NCBI GenBank assembly: GCA_030652115.1
Contig: JAUSBK010000013.1
Location: forward strand, 1-64,000
Reading direction: 5' to 3'
Source of the DNA: Coriobacteriia bacterium
GTDB taxonomy: Bacteria; Actinomycetota; Coriobacteriia; Anaerosomatales; Anaerosomataceae
Length of the DNA: 64,000 bases
Shown here one piece after another: positions 1 through 7,822 of the stretch (positions are counted from its first letter, which is position 1; each line of letters opens with the position of its first letter). Below the pieces are notes generated by a model. The model was not told the DNA's origin, ran no database searches, and was given only the letters and a program-made list of their open reading frames with translations. Made by a program: the position numbers and the translations under genes.

Positions 1-516
1 GAGGAACTCGCGCGTACCAGCCTTGCGGTAGTCTGCGCGGGCGCCAAGTCGGTCCTCGACATCGGCCTCACGCTCGAGTACCTCGAGACGCGTGGTGTCC
101 CGGTGCTCGGCTACGGGACGGACGCGTTCCCGGCGTTCTACACGCGCGACTCCGGCTTCGGCGTGGACGCCCGTTTCGACACGCCGGCCGAGATCGCCTC
201 GGTGCTGCAGGCCAAGTGGGAGACCGGTCTTCAGGGCGGCGTGCTGGTGTCGAACCCTATCGCCGAGGAGCATGCGCTCGACAAGGCCATGATCGACGAG
301 ATCATCGACGCGACGCTCGCCGAGGCACGCGAGAGCGGGGTGCGCGGCAAGGCCATCACGCCGTTCTTGCTCGCCCGCATCCACGAGCTCACCGACGGCA
401 AGAGCGAGGCTGCGAACAAGGCGCTCGTGTGGTCCAATGTCCGCGTCGCCTCGAAGATCGCCATTGCGCTCGCCGCGCGTGCACGGACCACCCACGTCGC
501 CGGGAGGCACTCGTGA
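1..516 (+). CDS. psuG: Pseudouridine-5'-phosphate glycosidase, C-terminal part
   Basis: The reading frame is open from the first base, so the N-terminus lies outside the window; 171 residues are visible. PsuG reversibly cleaves pseudouridine 5'-phosphate to uracil and ribose 5-phosphate in the cytoplasm. The family is recognised by the stretch AGAKSVLDIGLTLEYLET near residues 18-35, followed by GVPVLGYGTDAFPAFY, and by the C-terminal helices with ITPFLL and NKALVWSN. These match the conserved core of the indigoidine synthase A-like/PsuG family. The stop overlaps the GTG of the next gene (GTGA, 513-516), so the two are probably co-translated. Confidence 0.93.
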   Translation, partial: EELARTSLAVVCAGAKSVLDIGLTLEYLETRGVPVLGYGTDAFPAFYTRDSGFGVDARFDTPAEIASVLQAKWETGLQGGVLVSNPIAEEHALDKAMIDEIIDATLAEARESGVRGKAITPFLLARIHELTDGKSEAANKALVWSNVRVASKIAIALAARARTTHVAGRHS

Positions 517-1235
517 CAGACGAACCCAACGGCAAGCGCGCATTCGACGAGTCGCTCCTGGAGATGGTCCGCGGTACCGAAGCCGACTTCCTGGCGAGCA
601 AACACGGGAGATACGGCGACGTCGAGGGCGCCGTGCGAATCTTCCTCGAGATCCTTCGCGGGTTCGAGTTCATGCAGGTCGACCGTCCCTGCGTGACCGT
701 CTTCGGCTCGGCGCGTTTCCGCGAAGGGCACAAGTACTACGAGCAGGCGCGCGAGATGGGCCGGGCGCTCGGCGAGGCCGGATTCTGTGTGATGACGGGC
801 GGTGGCCCGGGAGTCATGGAGGCGGCCAACCGCGGCTGTAAGGAGGCGGGCGGCCTCTCGATCGGGGCTAACATCCACCTCCCGGCGGAGCAGAACCCGA
901 ATCCCTATATCGACCGTTTCATGGAGTTCGAGCACTTCTTCGTGCGCAAGGTGATCATGGTCAAGTACTCGTCGGCGTTCGTGGTCTGCCCCGGTGGCTT
1001 CGGCACGCTTGATGAGATCTTCGAGACGCTCGTGCTCATGCAGACCGACAAGATCGATGACTTCCCGGTGATCGCCCTCGGCGCCGACTTCTGGGGGCCG
1101 ATGATCGACTTCTTCCAGAGCAGGATGGTGGCCGAAGGCACGATCACGCCCGCGGACATCGACCTGATCCGGATCACCGACTCGATCGACGAGGCGATGG
1201 TCCAGATCCTGAGCAGCCCGTACGCGCGTCCCTAG
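513..1235 (+). CDS. LOG-family (TIGR00730) Rossmann-fold protein
   Basis: 240-residue protein. GTG start at 513 overlaps the psuG stop and has a GGGAGG ribosome site at 502-507. It carries the two LOG-family signatures: GGGPGVMEAANRG (nucleotide-binding loop and catalytic Glu) and PGGFGTLDEIFE. The family includes cytokinin-activating phosphoribohydrolases that remove ribose 5-phosphate from adenosine monophosphates; in bacteria many members are annotated as lysine decarboxylase by mistake. Pairing with psuG suggests nucleotide or nucleobase salvage (inference). Its stop shares the CTAG at 1232-1235 with the stop of the convergent gene. Confidence 0.88.
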   Translation: MTDEPNGKRAFDESLLEMVRGTEADFLASKHGRYGDVEGAVRIFLEILRGFEFMQVDRPCVTVFGSARFREGHKYYEQAREMGRALGEAGFCVMTGGGPGVMEAANRGCKEAGGLSIGANIHLPAEQNPNPYIDRFMEFEHFFVRKVIMVKYSSAFVVCPGGFGTLDEIFETLVLMQTDKIDDFPVIALGADFWGPMIDFFQSRMVAEGTITPADIDLIRITDSIDEAMVQILSSPYARP

Positions 1236-2161
1236 CGGCGCTTGAGGTCGCGCGAAAGTGCCATCGCTGCCCGGGCGCCCTCGCCAGCGGCGATGATGAT
1301 CTGCTTGCCGGGCGTGTCGGTCACGTCACCCGCGGCGTAGATGCCCACCGCGCTCGTGGCCCCGCGGTTGTCGATGACGATCTCGCCCTGCTCGTTCATC
1401 TCGACGAGGCCGGCGGTGAACTCGGAAACCGCGATCGAGCCGCTTTCGATGAACACGCCGGAGACTGCGATCGTCTGCTCGGCGCCCTCCTTGGGATTCT
1501 TCAGCTTCAGGCCGGTCACGCGGGAGTCGCCTGCGATCTCGGTCACCTTCCAGCCGGTCATCAGCGTGATGCTCGCCGACGCCGTCACGCGCTCGAGCAT
1601 CGCCTCGGGCACTTTGAGCGCCTGGAGGGTGATGAGCGTGACGCGAGCGCCGAGGGTCGCGAGTTCCAGTGCGGCATCGGCAGCGGACTCGCCCGGGCCC
1701 ACCACGGCCACGTCGGCGTCTTTGAAGAACGCGGCATCGCAGGTGGCGCAGTACGACACGCCGCGGCCCACGAACTCCTGCTCGCCGGGTACCGCGAGCC
1801 GGTTCGGCGCCTTGCCCGTGGCGATGATGATCGCGTGGGTGGGCAGCACGGTGCCCTCTCGGGTGTAGACCTCGAAGCCGTCGTCGGCGGGCACGATCGC
1901 GTTCACGAGCTGCCCCTCCAGGCACTTCACGCCGAACTGCGCCACGTGGTCGCGGAAGTTCTGCACGAGTTCCTTGCCGGTCACGAGCCGCCAGCCGAGG
2001 TAGTTCTCCACCTCGCCGGCCCACAGCGCCTGCCCGCCGACCTCGCCGCCCACGATCGCGGTCTTGAGGCCTTGGCGCGACGTGTACATCCCGGCGGTGA
2101 GTCCTGCGGGACCGGCGCCGATCACCACCACGTCGTACCGCTCGCTGCCCTGCTCGCCCAT
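1232..2161 (-). CDS. Thioredoxin reductase-like FAD flavoprotein
   Basis: 309 residues, starting at ATG 2161 behind GAGAGGAG. The N-terminus has the FAD-binding GAGPAG (about residues 15-20) and the redox-active CATC pair sits at about 138-141, as in TrxB. The C-terminal Rossmann region has GPGESAADAA instead of the usual GGGxSAxEEA, and the HRRxxxR segment that binds the NADPH 2'-phosphate is not visible; the equivalent stretch reads LITLQALKVPEAM. It may therefore use NADH, ferredoxin or F420-type donors rather than NADPH (inference). Divergent from the DUF362 gene. Confidence 0.85.
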   Translation of the reverse strand: MGEQGSERYDVVVIGAGPAGLTAGMYTSRQGLKTAIVGGEVGGQALWAGEVENYLGWRLVTGKELVQNFRDHVAQFGVKCLEGQLVNAIVPADDGFEVYTREGTVLPTHAIIIATGKAPNRLAVPGEQEFVGRGVSYCATCDAAFFKDADVAVVGPGESAADAALELATLGARVTLITLQALKVPEAMLERVTASASITLMTGWKVTEIAGDSRVTGLKLKNPKEGAEQTIAVSGVFIESGSIAVSEFTAGLVEMNEQGEIVIDNRGATSAVGIYAAGDVTDTPGKQIIIAAGEGARAAMALSRDLKRR

Positions 2162-2243
2162 GAGGCGCTCCTCTCGCGTGCACCCGCGCCCGGCGTGGCG
2201 CGCACTCGTGTCACAATTGCCACAACCGCCGAAAGGACCAGAC

Positions 2244-3377
2244 ATTCCGAAGGCTCGTGTGGCTGTCATCAGGTGTGATACCTACGATACTCCTGCCGTC
2301 CAGGCGGCGGTATCCCGCGGCCTGGACCTGCTCGGCGGCGCAGAGGCGTTCGTGCGCGCGGGCGAGCGCATCGTCCTGAAGCCGAACCTGCTGGTGCCGA
2401 GCGGCGCCGACAAGGCGGTCACCACGCACCCCGCGGTCTTCTCGGCGGTCGCACGGGAGCTGGCTGCGGCTGGCGCACGACTCGCATGGGGAGACTCGCC
2501 CGGATTCGGCACCACGGCAGGTGCGGGCAAGCGCGCCGGGATCGTCGAGGCCGCCGAGATGCTCGGCCTGTCCATGGCGGATTTCGAGCACGGACGGACA
2601 CTCTCGTTTCCCGACGGGCGGCTCATCAAGCAGTTCACGATCGCCGAGGGGGTTGCCTCGGCCGACGGGCTCGTCTCGCTCCCGAAGCTCAAGACCCACG
2701 CGCTTACGCGAATGACCGGCGCGACCAAGAACCAGTTCGGGTGCATCCCCGGGCTGCTCAAGAACGAGTTCCACTCGCGGGTGCCGGACATCGAGCACTT
2801 CAGCCAGATGCTGGTGGACCTCAACCGCTTGCTGCGCCCCCGGCTGGCCGTGATGGACGCCATCGTAGCGATGGAGGGCAACGGGCCGCGCAACGGCGAC
2901 CCCAGGCAGGTCGGGGTGCTGCTGCTGTCCGATGACATGGTTGCGCTCGACGCGCTCGGTTGCCGGATCATGGCGCTCGACCGTGCGCTCGTGGACACGG
3001 TGGTCTACGGCGAGCGCTGGGGCCTCGGGAACGCGACCGACATTGAGCTTCTTGGCGATGAGTTGCCGGTGCTCGACGACTACGTCGTGAACCGGAGTCA
3101 CGCCTCTACGACCGGCGGGCGGATGAGCAGCTCGACTGTGAAGCGCCTCATCACACCCCGCCCGTTCATCGTCCACGACCGCTGCACGCGCTGCGGCACC
3201 TGCGTGCAGGTGTGCCCTGTCGATCCGAAGGCCGTGGACTGGGTCGGTGGCGACCGGAGCGTGCCGCCCGCGCACGACTACGAGCGGTGCATCCGCTGCT
3301 ACTGCTGCCAGGAGATGTGCCCGGAGCGTGCCATCGAGGTGAAGACGCCGCTGCTGGGGCGGATCATCCGGCGGTAA
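2244..3377 (+). CDS. DUF362 protein with C-terminal 2x[4Fe-4S] ferredoxin domain
   Basis: About 377 residues. The N-terminal DUF362 domain opens with VAVIRCDTYD and GERIVLKPNLL, a typical family beginning. The C-terminus has two ferredoxin motifs, CTRCGTCVQVCP and CIRCYCCQEMCP, so the protein should carry two [4Fe-4S] clusters. Its exact reaction is unknown; the family is common in anaerobes. No ATG or GTG lies at the expected start: GAAAGGA at 2231-2237 is spaced six bases from an in-frame ATT at 2244, giving Met-Pro-Lys-Ala-Arg-Val. The alternative is GTG 2259, which is too far from that ribosome site. Confidence 0.85.
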   Translation: MPKARVAVIRCDTYDTPAVQAAVSRGLDLLGGAEAFVRAGERIVLKPNLLVPSGADKAVTTHPAVFSAVARELAAAGARLAWGDSPGFGTTAGAGKRAGIVEAAEMLGLSMADFEHGRTLSFPDGRLIKQFTIAEGVASADGLVSLPKLKTHALTRMTGATKNQFGCIPGLLKNEFHSRVPDIEHFSQMLVDLNRLLRPRLAVMDAIVAMEGNGPRNGDPRQVGVLLLSDDMVALDALGCRIMALDRALVDTVVYGERWGLGNATDIELLGDELPVLDDYVVNRSHASTTGGRMSSSTVKRLITPRPFIVHDRCTRCGTCVQVCPVDPKAVDWVGGDRSVPPAHDYERCIRCYCCQEMCPERAIEVKTPLLGRIIRR

Positions 3378-3394
3378 TCGCTCTGGCGCGCGTT

Positions 3395-4864
3395 CTATTC
3401 GTAGACCAGCCGTCCCTCCACAGCACGACCCACGTTCGGGTGGGTGCGAAGCCACTCGTCGAGCACCTGCTGTGCTGAGGTCGACACGACTTTCGAGTCG
3501 CCCGCAGCCATGAGCTCGGCGGCTGTCACGCCCAGGTACGGCTCGCAGTTGGCGGCGTGGTAGCCCTGCAGCCCGACCGTGTAGATCGCGTCGTCAGCCA
3601 CCGGCGCGCCGCCCAGCTCGAGAGAGACGAGCGTCTCGCCGGCGTCGCGGTATCGCGCCCGCACGGCGCCGTTCACCTGGTAGCACTCGCCCTCACCAGA
3701 GAGGCGGTTCTCGGTCCGCATCCACCGCGCGAACATCGTCTTGAGCGTCTTCCCGGTCACGGTGTAGCGGGTCACGCTGTCGTCGTACGGGAAGCAGCCC
3801 ATGAAGTCCATGAGCGTCACGGTGGGGCCGAGTTCCTTCACGCGCACCGAGCCGGCGCCGAGGAGCATCACGTCGAGTCCGAGGGACTCGGCGAGCGCGT
3901 CGGCAAGCAGGTTGCCGAGCGCGCTTTCCTCCTCGCGCAAGGGGTGTGTGAGCCTATCAGTGAACTTGCAGATCACCACGCCATACTTGCGGTCCACGAT
4001 GTCCTTGAACGAGTCGATGAACTCAGTGAGCTTGAGGTCTGGCTCGGCGATGTTCTCGTCGATGGGGATGAGCTGCCACGTCCAGTTCACGATCGAGTTG
4101 GTGTCGTCGTCCACCTCGATGTCGAAGCGGCCGATCTGGTTGGTGCCGGTGCCCGCCTGCGCGATGAGCACGCCGTTGACCTGCGCGGGCTCGCTCAGGA
4201 TCGTGTGCGAGTGCCCGCCGATGATCATGTCCACGCCCCACGCCGGGTCGAGGTGCTCGGCGAGTTCCTTGTCGCTCTCGAAGCCGATGTGGGTGAGGAT
4301 GATGGTGAGGTCGATGTCGTCGTTCTTGTACGCGTTGGTGATGCGCCCCACCTCGTCGGCCGCCTCGTGGATGTCCACGAACGTACCGATGAGCTCGTCG
4401 AGCCTGATCGCGTCGAGCGCCTTCTCGGTCAAAATGCCGGTGAACAGGATCTCGAAGCCGTCCTTCTCCATCACGTAGTGGGGCATCATCATCCGTTTGT
4501 TGAACGGCTTGATGTAGATGTTGGCGTTCACGATGGGGAAGTTGGCGATCTTCTCGAGGAACAGCAGGTGCGGCACGCCGTAGTCCACCTCGTGGTTACC
4601 GAGGCCGACGATGTCCGGCGCGAGGTAGTTCATGACCTCGATCGTCGAGACGCCCTTGAAGTCCGAGTCGATGATCGATCCCTGCAGCATGTCGCCCGAG
4701 ATGCAGTAGATGACGTTCTTCTCCTCGGCGCGGACCTTGTTGAGGTAGCCCGAGAGCAGCGGCAGGCCACCGGTGAGCGGGCCTCCTCCTGCTGCCTGCT
4801 CGGCGAAGAAGTCGCCGTGCATGTCGTTGGAGTGCAGGATGGTGAATCTCCGCGTGCTGCCCAT
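3395..4864 (-). CDS. 5'-nucleotidase/UshA-type metallophosphatase
   Basis: 489 residues from ATG 4864 (GGGGGG upstream). The N-terminal calcineurin-like phosphoesterase domain shows the metal ligands in ILHSNDMHGDF, GLGNHEVDYG, LTHIGF and GGHSHT. The C-terminal 5'-nucleotidase substrate-binding domain includes LGNLLADALAE. The family hydrolyses 5'-nucleotides, UDP-sugars or cyclic phosphodiesters. No signal peptide is visible after the chosen start: the protein begins directly with the phosphoesterase strand, so it looks cytoplasmic, which is unusual for UshA relatives. Convergent with the DUF362 gene. Confidence 0.9.
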   Translation of the reverse strand: MGSTRRFTILHSNDMHGDFFAEQAAGGGPLTGGLPLLSGYLNKVRAEEKNVIYCISGDMLQGSIIDSDFKGVSTIEVMNYLAPDIVGLGNHEVDYGVPHLLFLEKIANFPIVNANIYIKPFNKRMMMPHYVMEKDGFEILFTGILTEKALDAIRLDELIGTFVDIHEAADEVGRITNAYKNDDIDLTIILTHIGFESDKELAEHLDPAWGVDMIIGGHSHTILSEPAQVNGVLIAQAGTGTNQIGRFDIEVDDDTNSIVNWTWQLIPIDENIAEPDLKLTEFIDSFKDIVDRKYGVVICKFTDRLTHPLREEESALGNLLADALAESLGLDVMLLGAGSVRVKELGPTVTLMDFMGCFPYDDSVTRYTVTGKTLKTMFARWMRTENRLSGEGECYQVNGAVRARYRDAGETLVSLELGGAPVADDAIYTVGLQGYHAANCEPYLGVTAAELMAAGDSKVVSTSAQQVLDEWLRTHPNVGRAVEGRLVYE

Positions 4865-4960
4865 GGTTCCCCCCGGGTGACGGTCGGCATCTGGTGATGA
4901 TGTTACCCCACGGTGAGGCGCGGGCATTCTCAGGGCAACACCGACAACGGGAGGTATGGG

Positions 4961-5740
4961 ATGCAGGCGATCGCACAGGCGTATCTGATCGCGGCGGCGG
5001 CCGTCCTCGGCTACATGACGGTCTGGTACGTGATCGCGCTCGTTCGCAAGCGCAACGATCTTGCCGACACCGCCTGGGGCCTCGGCTTCATCATGATCGC
5101 GGGCCTCGCGCTGCTCGGGCAGGAGCCCGTCTCAGCGCGCCTCGGGCTCGTAGCCGCGCTCGTGCTCGCCTGGGGCGTGCGACTCGCCGTTCATGTGTAC
5201 TCGCGCAACCGCGGCAAGGCCGAGGATTTCCGCTACGCGCAGTGGCGCGCGGACTGGGGCAAGTGGTTCCTCATCCGCACCTACCTGCAGGTCTTCCTGC
5301 TCCAGGGCGTGTTCATGCTGGCGATCGCCGCGTCCATTGTCGTGGTAGGCGCCGATGGCGGCGGTCCGCTCGGCTGGCTCGACGGTCTCGGAGTCGCCGT
5401 CTGGTTGCTCGGCTTCGTCTTCGAGTCGGTCGGTGACGCCCAGCTCAAGGCGTTCGTCTCCGACCCGGCCTCACGCGGACGAATCCTGGACACCGGTCTG
5501 TGGCGCTACACGCGTCATCCCAACTACTTCGGCGAGGCTACGCAGTGGTGGGGCCTGTGGCTGATCGCGCTCTCGGTGCCGAACGGGTGGCTAGCGATCA
5601 TCAGCCCGCTCTCGATCACGCTGGTGCTGCTGTTCGTCTCGGGAGTCCCGTTGCTGGAGAAGAAGATGGCCGAGAAGCCAGGGTGGGCCGAGTACGCGCG
5701 TAAGACGAGCGTGTTCGTTCCGCTGCCGCCGAAAGAGTAG
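4961..5740 (+). CDS. DUF1295 membrane protein (steroid reductase/ICMT-like)
   Basis: 259 residues; ATG 4961 is preceded by GGGAGG. About six hydrophobic segments and the signature TGLWRYTRHPNYFGE near residues 180-195 place it in the DUF1295 family, related to steroid 5-alpha-reductases and isoprenylcysteine carboxyl methyltransferases. The RHPNYFGE region binds the cofactor in those relatives. Substrate unknown. It stands alone and ends in a strong intrinsic terminator. Confidence 0.85.
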   Translation: MQAIAQAYLIAAAAVLGYMTVWYVIALVRKRNDLADTAWGLGFIMIAGLALLGQEPVSARLGLVAALVLAWGVRLAVHVYSRNRGKAEDFRYAQWRADWGKWFLIRTYLQVFLLQGVFMLAIAASIVVVGADGGGPLGWLDGLGVAVWLLGFVFESVGDAQLKAFVSDPASRGRILDTGLWRYTRHPNYFGEATQWWGLWLIALSVPNGWLAIISPLSITLVLLFVSGVPLLEKKMAEKPGWAEYARKTSVFVPLPPKE

Positions 5741-5747
5741 TGAGCCG

Positions 5748-5778
5748 GGCGCGTCCGGGAAGAGGGAACGCGCCTTTT
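5748..5778 (+). terminator. Rho-independent terminator after the DUF1295 gene
   Basis: Stem GGCGCGT (5748-5754) pairs with ACGCGCC (5768-5774), with a 13-base loop, followed directly by TTTT at 5775-5778. It sits 8 bases after the stop at 5740 and overlaps the end of the convergent ABC gene. Confidence 0.75.
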
Positions 5779-6556
5779 ACCAGAGGCGGTACCAGCCGTC
5801 GCGCTCTTCGATCATCGCCGGCACGCCGTAGAGGTTCGTGAGCGCCCCACCCGTGAGCAGATCGGCCTTGGGCCCGTCGCGAAACACGCGGCCGTCCTTC
5901 AGCATCACGACCCGCTCGACCTCGGGCACGATATCGGCAACGTGGTGGGTGACGACCATGAGCGCGGTGGTCTCGGCGAGTCGGCGAACCAGCTGCAGGA
6001 AGTGATAGGTGCCCGCCAGGTCCAGACCGTGCGTGGGCTCGTCGAGCACGAGCAGCGCCGGTTCGTGCACCAGCGCACGGCCGATCAGCGCGCGACGGGC
6101 CTCGCCGGTCGAGAGCGTCTCCATCGTTCGTCCGGCCAGAGGCTGGATTCCGAGGTAGTCGAGCAGCTCGTCGGCACGCGCGGCCATCGCCGGAGTCACC
6201 TCGGCGCGGCGATAGAGTCCGATCGAGCCGAAGAAGCCCGAGAGCACCACGTCGCGCACGGTGACGGCCTTGCGGTAGTCGTCCTGCAGAAGGTCGGACA
6301 CCACGCCGAACACACGCCGGGCCTCGAAGAGGTCCCAGCGGGCCTGCCCGCGGAGCATCACAGGTGCGGCATCGCGCGCGAGCGGCCGGACATCGCGGGT
6401 CACCAGGCCGATGAGCGTGGACTTGCCGGCGCCGTTGGGGCCGAGGACCGCCACGTGCTCGCCCTCGAGGAAGGAGAGCGAGTCCACCTGGAGGATCGTC
6501 CGCCCGCCGCGGACGACCTCGGCATCGCGGAGTTCGATGAGGGTGTCATGCGTCAC
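5777..6556 (-). CDS. ABC transporter ATP-binding protein (stand-alone)
   Basis: 259 residues, GTG start at 6556. Walker A is GPNGAGKST, the signature helix is LSTGEARRAL (a variant of LSGGQ), Walker B is LLVLDEPTHGLD and the switch His is in VVTHHVADI. Layout and C-terminus resemble YlmA/ModF-like ATPases that lack a partner permease. It starts only one base after the TAA of the zinc-ribbon gene, so the two form one transcription unit. No membrane subunit is adjacent, so its role in transport is uncertain. Confidence 0.88.
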   Translation of the reverse strand: MTHDTLIELRDAEVVRGGRTILQVDSLSFLEGEHVAVLGPNGAGKSTLIGLVTRDVRPLARDAAPVMLRGQARWDLFEARRVFGVVSDLLQDDYRKAVTVRDVVLSGFFGSIGLYRRAEVTPAMAARADELLDYLGIQPLAGRTMETLSTGEARRALIGRALVHEPALLVLDEPTHGLDLAGTYHFLQLVRRLAETTALMVVTHHVADIVPEVERVVMLKDGRVFRDGPKADLLTGGALTNLYGVPAMIEERDGWYRLW

Positions 6557-6557
6557 G

Positions 6558-7163
6558 TTATGCCAGGCCGACCTCTTTGAACTTCTTCTTCACAGAACTC
6601 AAGCTGCCCAGCACGTGGAACTTCCACTTGCCCGTCGCGGCTTTGATGATCAGCACGTCGGGTGTGCTGTTGTTCTCATCGGCCATGCTCGTGCGGAACT
6701 TCGCGCCCTGGTACTGCGAGCGCTCGACCGCCCAGTTGCCCGGCGTCTCCGCCAGCGCGGCATCCGGCGACATCTGCCAGTACACATCGTTGTAGCTTGT
6801 CGACGACTTCATCTGCGCACCCCACTGCCCGAAGAAGCCCTTGCCTTCGGCCTTCGCGCCGTCACGAGCCGCGTCGATGATCGCCTTGGCCCTCTCCTTG
6901 TTGACCTCGGAGAAGATGAGGCGACGCTCGGTGATGATCAGCGTGTACGCCTTCTGCTTGAGGCCCATGAAGCCTTCGACGAGGGTCAGCCCGCCGATCA
7001 CGGCGATCACGCGCTCGCCGGATGGTTCAGCCGCGGGCCGCACGGGCGTGGAAGCTGGAGCAGGCGGTGCGGCCGCGGGCAACTGCGTTCCGCATCTCGT
7101 GCAGAACGTGTCAGCAGGCACAGCGGGGGACCTGCATGCGCCGCAGTGCCGGTCCTCGGTCAT
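6558..7163 (-). CDS. Zinc-ribbon protein with C-terminal PH-like domain
   Basis: 201 residues; ATG 7163 with TAGGAG upstream. The first 26 residues form a zinc ribbon with CxxC at residues 7-10 and 21-24. An Ala/Pro linker (about 28-50) leads to a soluble domain with ERVIAVIGGLTL and LIITERRLIFSEV, which resembles bacterial PH-like or DUF4429-type domains. No enzyme motif and no membrane segment is visible. Likely an accessory or scaffold protein co-expressed with the ABC ATPase; function unknown. Confidence 0.7.
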   Translation of the reverse strand: MTEDRHCGACRSPAVPADTFCTRCGTQLPAAAPPAPASTPVRPAAEPSGERVIAVIGGLTLVEGFMGLKQKAYTLIITERRLIFSEVNKERAKAIIDAARDGAKAEGKGFFGQWGAQMKSSTSYNDVYWQMSPDAALAETPGNWAVERSQYQGAKFRTSMADENNSTPDVLIIKAATGKWKFHVLGSLSSVKKKFKEVGLA

Positions 7164-7245
7164 CTCGGCTCCTACTCTCGTGGGGACACATCCGAGTGTA
7201 GCCGACGAACGGCCATCGGGGCATCGGGGACGTCGCGGAGGCTGG

Positions 7246-7273
7246 TTGACAGCATCGCCGGAGGGGATATAGT
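7246..7273 (+). promoter_or_regulatory. Promoter of the GbsR-ABC exporter operon
   Basis: TTGACA at 7246-7251 and TATAGT at 7268-7273 are separated by 16 bases, close to the vegetative sigma factor consensus. The predicted start of transcription near 7280 falls at the edge of a perfect inverted repeat, so a bound regulator would block initiation. Confidence 0.8.
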
Positions 7274-7281
7274 AGTGAAAG

Positions 7282-7306
7282 TTCACAACGTACTGAACGT
7301 TGTGAA
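7282..7306 (+). promoter_or_regulatory. Perfect inverted-repeat operator
   Basis: Ten-base arms TTCACAACGT (7282-7291) and ACGTTGTGAA (7297-7306) flank a 5-base spacer. The site lies just after the -10 box and about 36 bases before the start of the GbsR/MarR gene. It is the obvious autoregulatory site for that protein (inference from position and symmetry). Confidence 0.8.
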
Positions 7307-7342
7307 TATGGGCAACATAAGCTCGACCTTGTGGAGGTGCAT

Positions 7343-7822
7343 GTGGGCGCACACGCCGATCAAGATGCAGTGATGCGGTTCGTCGAGGAGTTCGGGTCGT
7401 ACTTCGCCGGGTTCGGCCTCAGCCGGGCCACCGGGCTCATCTGGGCGTACCTGCTCGTCTCCGACCCGCCCGAGCAGTCCACGAGCGACCTCACGGAGGC
7501 TCTGCAAATCAGCAAGGCGTCCGTGAGTACCGGCGGACGACAACTCGCCGCGATGGGTGCCATCCGGCGGTCCCACAGGCGTGGTGAGCGCGAGTGGCAG
7601 TTCAGCGCCGATCCGGAGATATTCTCGACGCTTCTCAAGTCCAAAGTGCGCGAATACACGAACATGCGGCTTCTGCTCGAGCGTGGGATCGAGGCGATCG
7701 GGGACGATCCGGCGCGGCTTCACAACATCGAGGAGATGCGGGACATCTTTGCCTTCTACGAGGAGCGCGTCCCGGCATTGGTCGACGAGTACATCGCGAA
7801 ACGGAAGAAGGAAGGACGATGA
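7343..7822 (+). CDS. GbsR/MarR-family transcriptional regulator
   Basis: 159 residues. GGAGG at 7333-7337 fits GTG 7343 best; upstream GTG codons at 7331 and 7337 overlap that ribosome site. The N-terminal winged helix includes TSDLTEALQISKASVSTGGRQL, the recognition region, followed by a wing (SHRRGEREWQFS) and a C-terminal dimerisation helix. This is the GbsR type that represses export or osmolyte genes. It overlaps the ABC ATPase start (ATGA) and has a palindromic operator upstream, so it probably represses its own operon in response to an exported compound. Confidence 0.87.
   Translation: MGAHADQDAVMRFVEEFGSYFAGFGLSRATGLIWAYLLVSDPPEQSTSDLTEALQISKASVSTGGRQLAAMGAIRRSHRRGEREWQFSADPEIFSTLLKSKVREYTNMRLLLERGIEAIGDDPARLHNIEEMRDIFAFYEERVPALVDEYIAKRKKEGR

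Noticed and set aside
216-935. Long open frames antisense or out of frame to the LOG gene and many others
   Set aside because: In this GC-rich sequence the other frames stay open by chance; they have no family motifs and lie entirely over well-supported genes.
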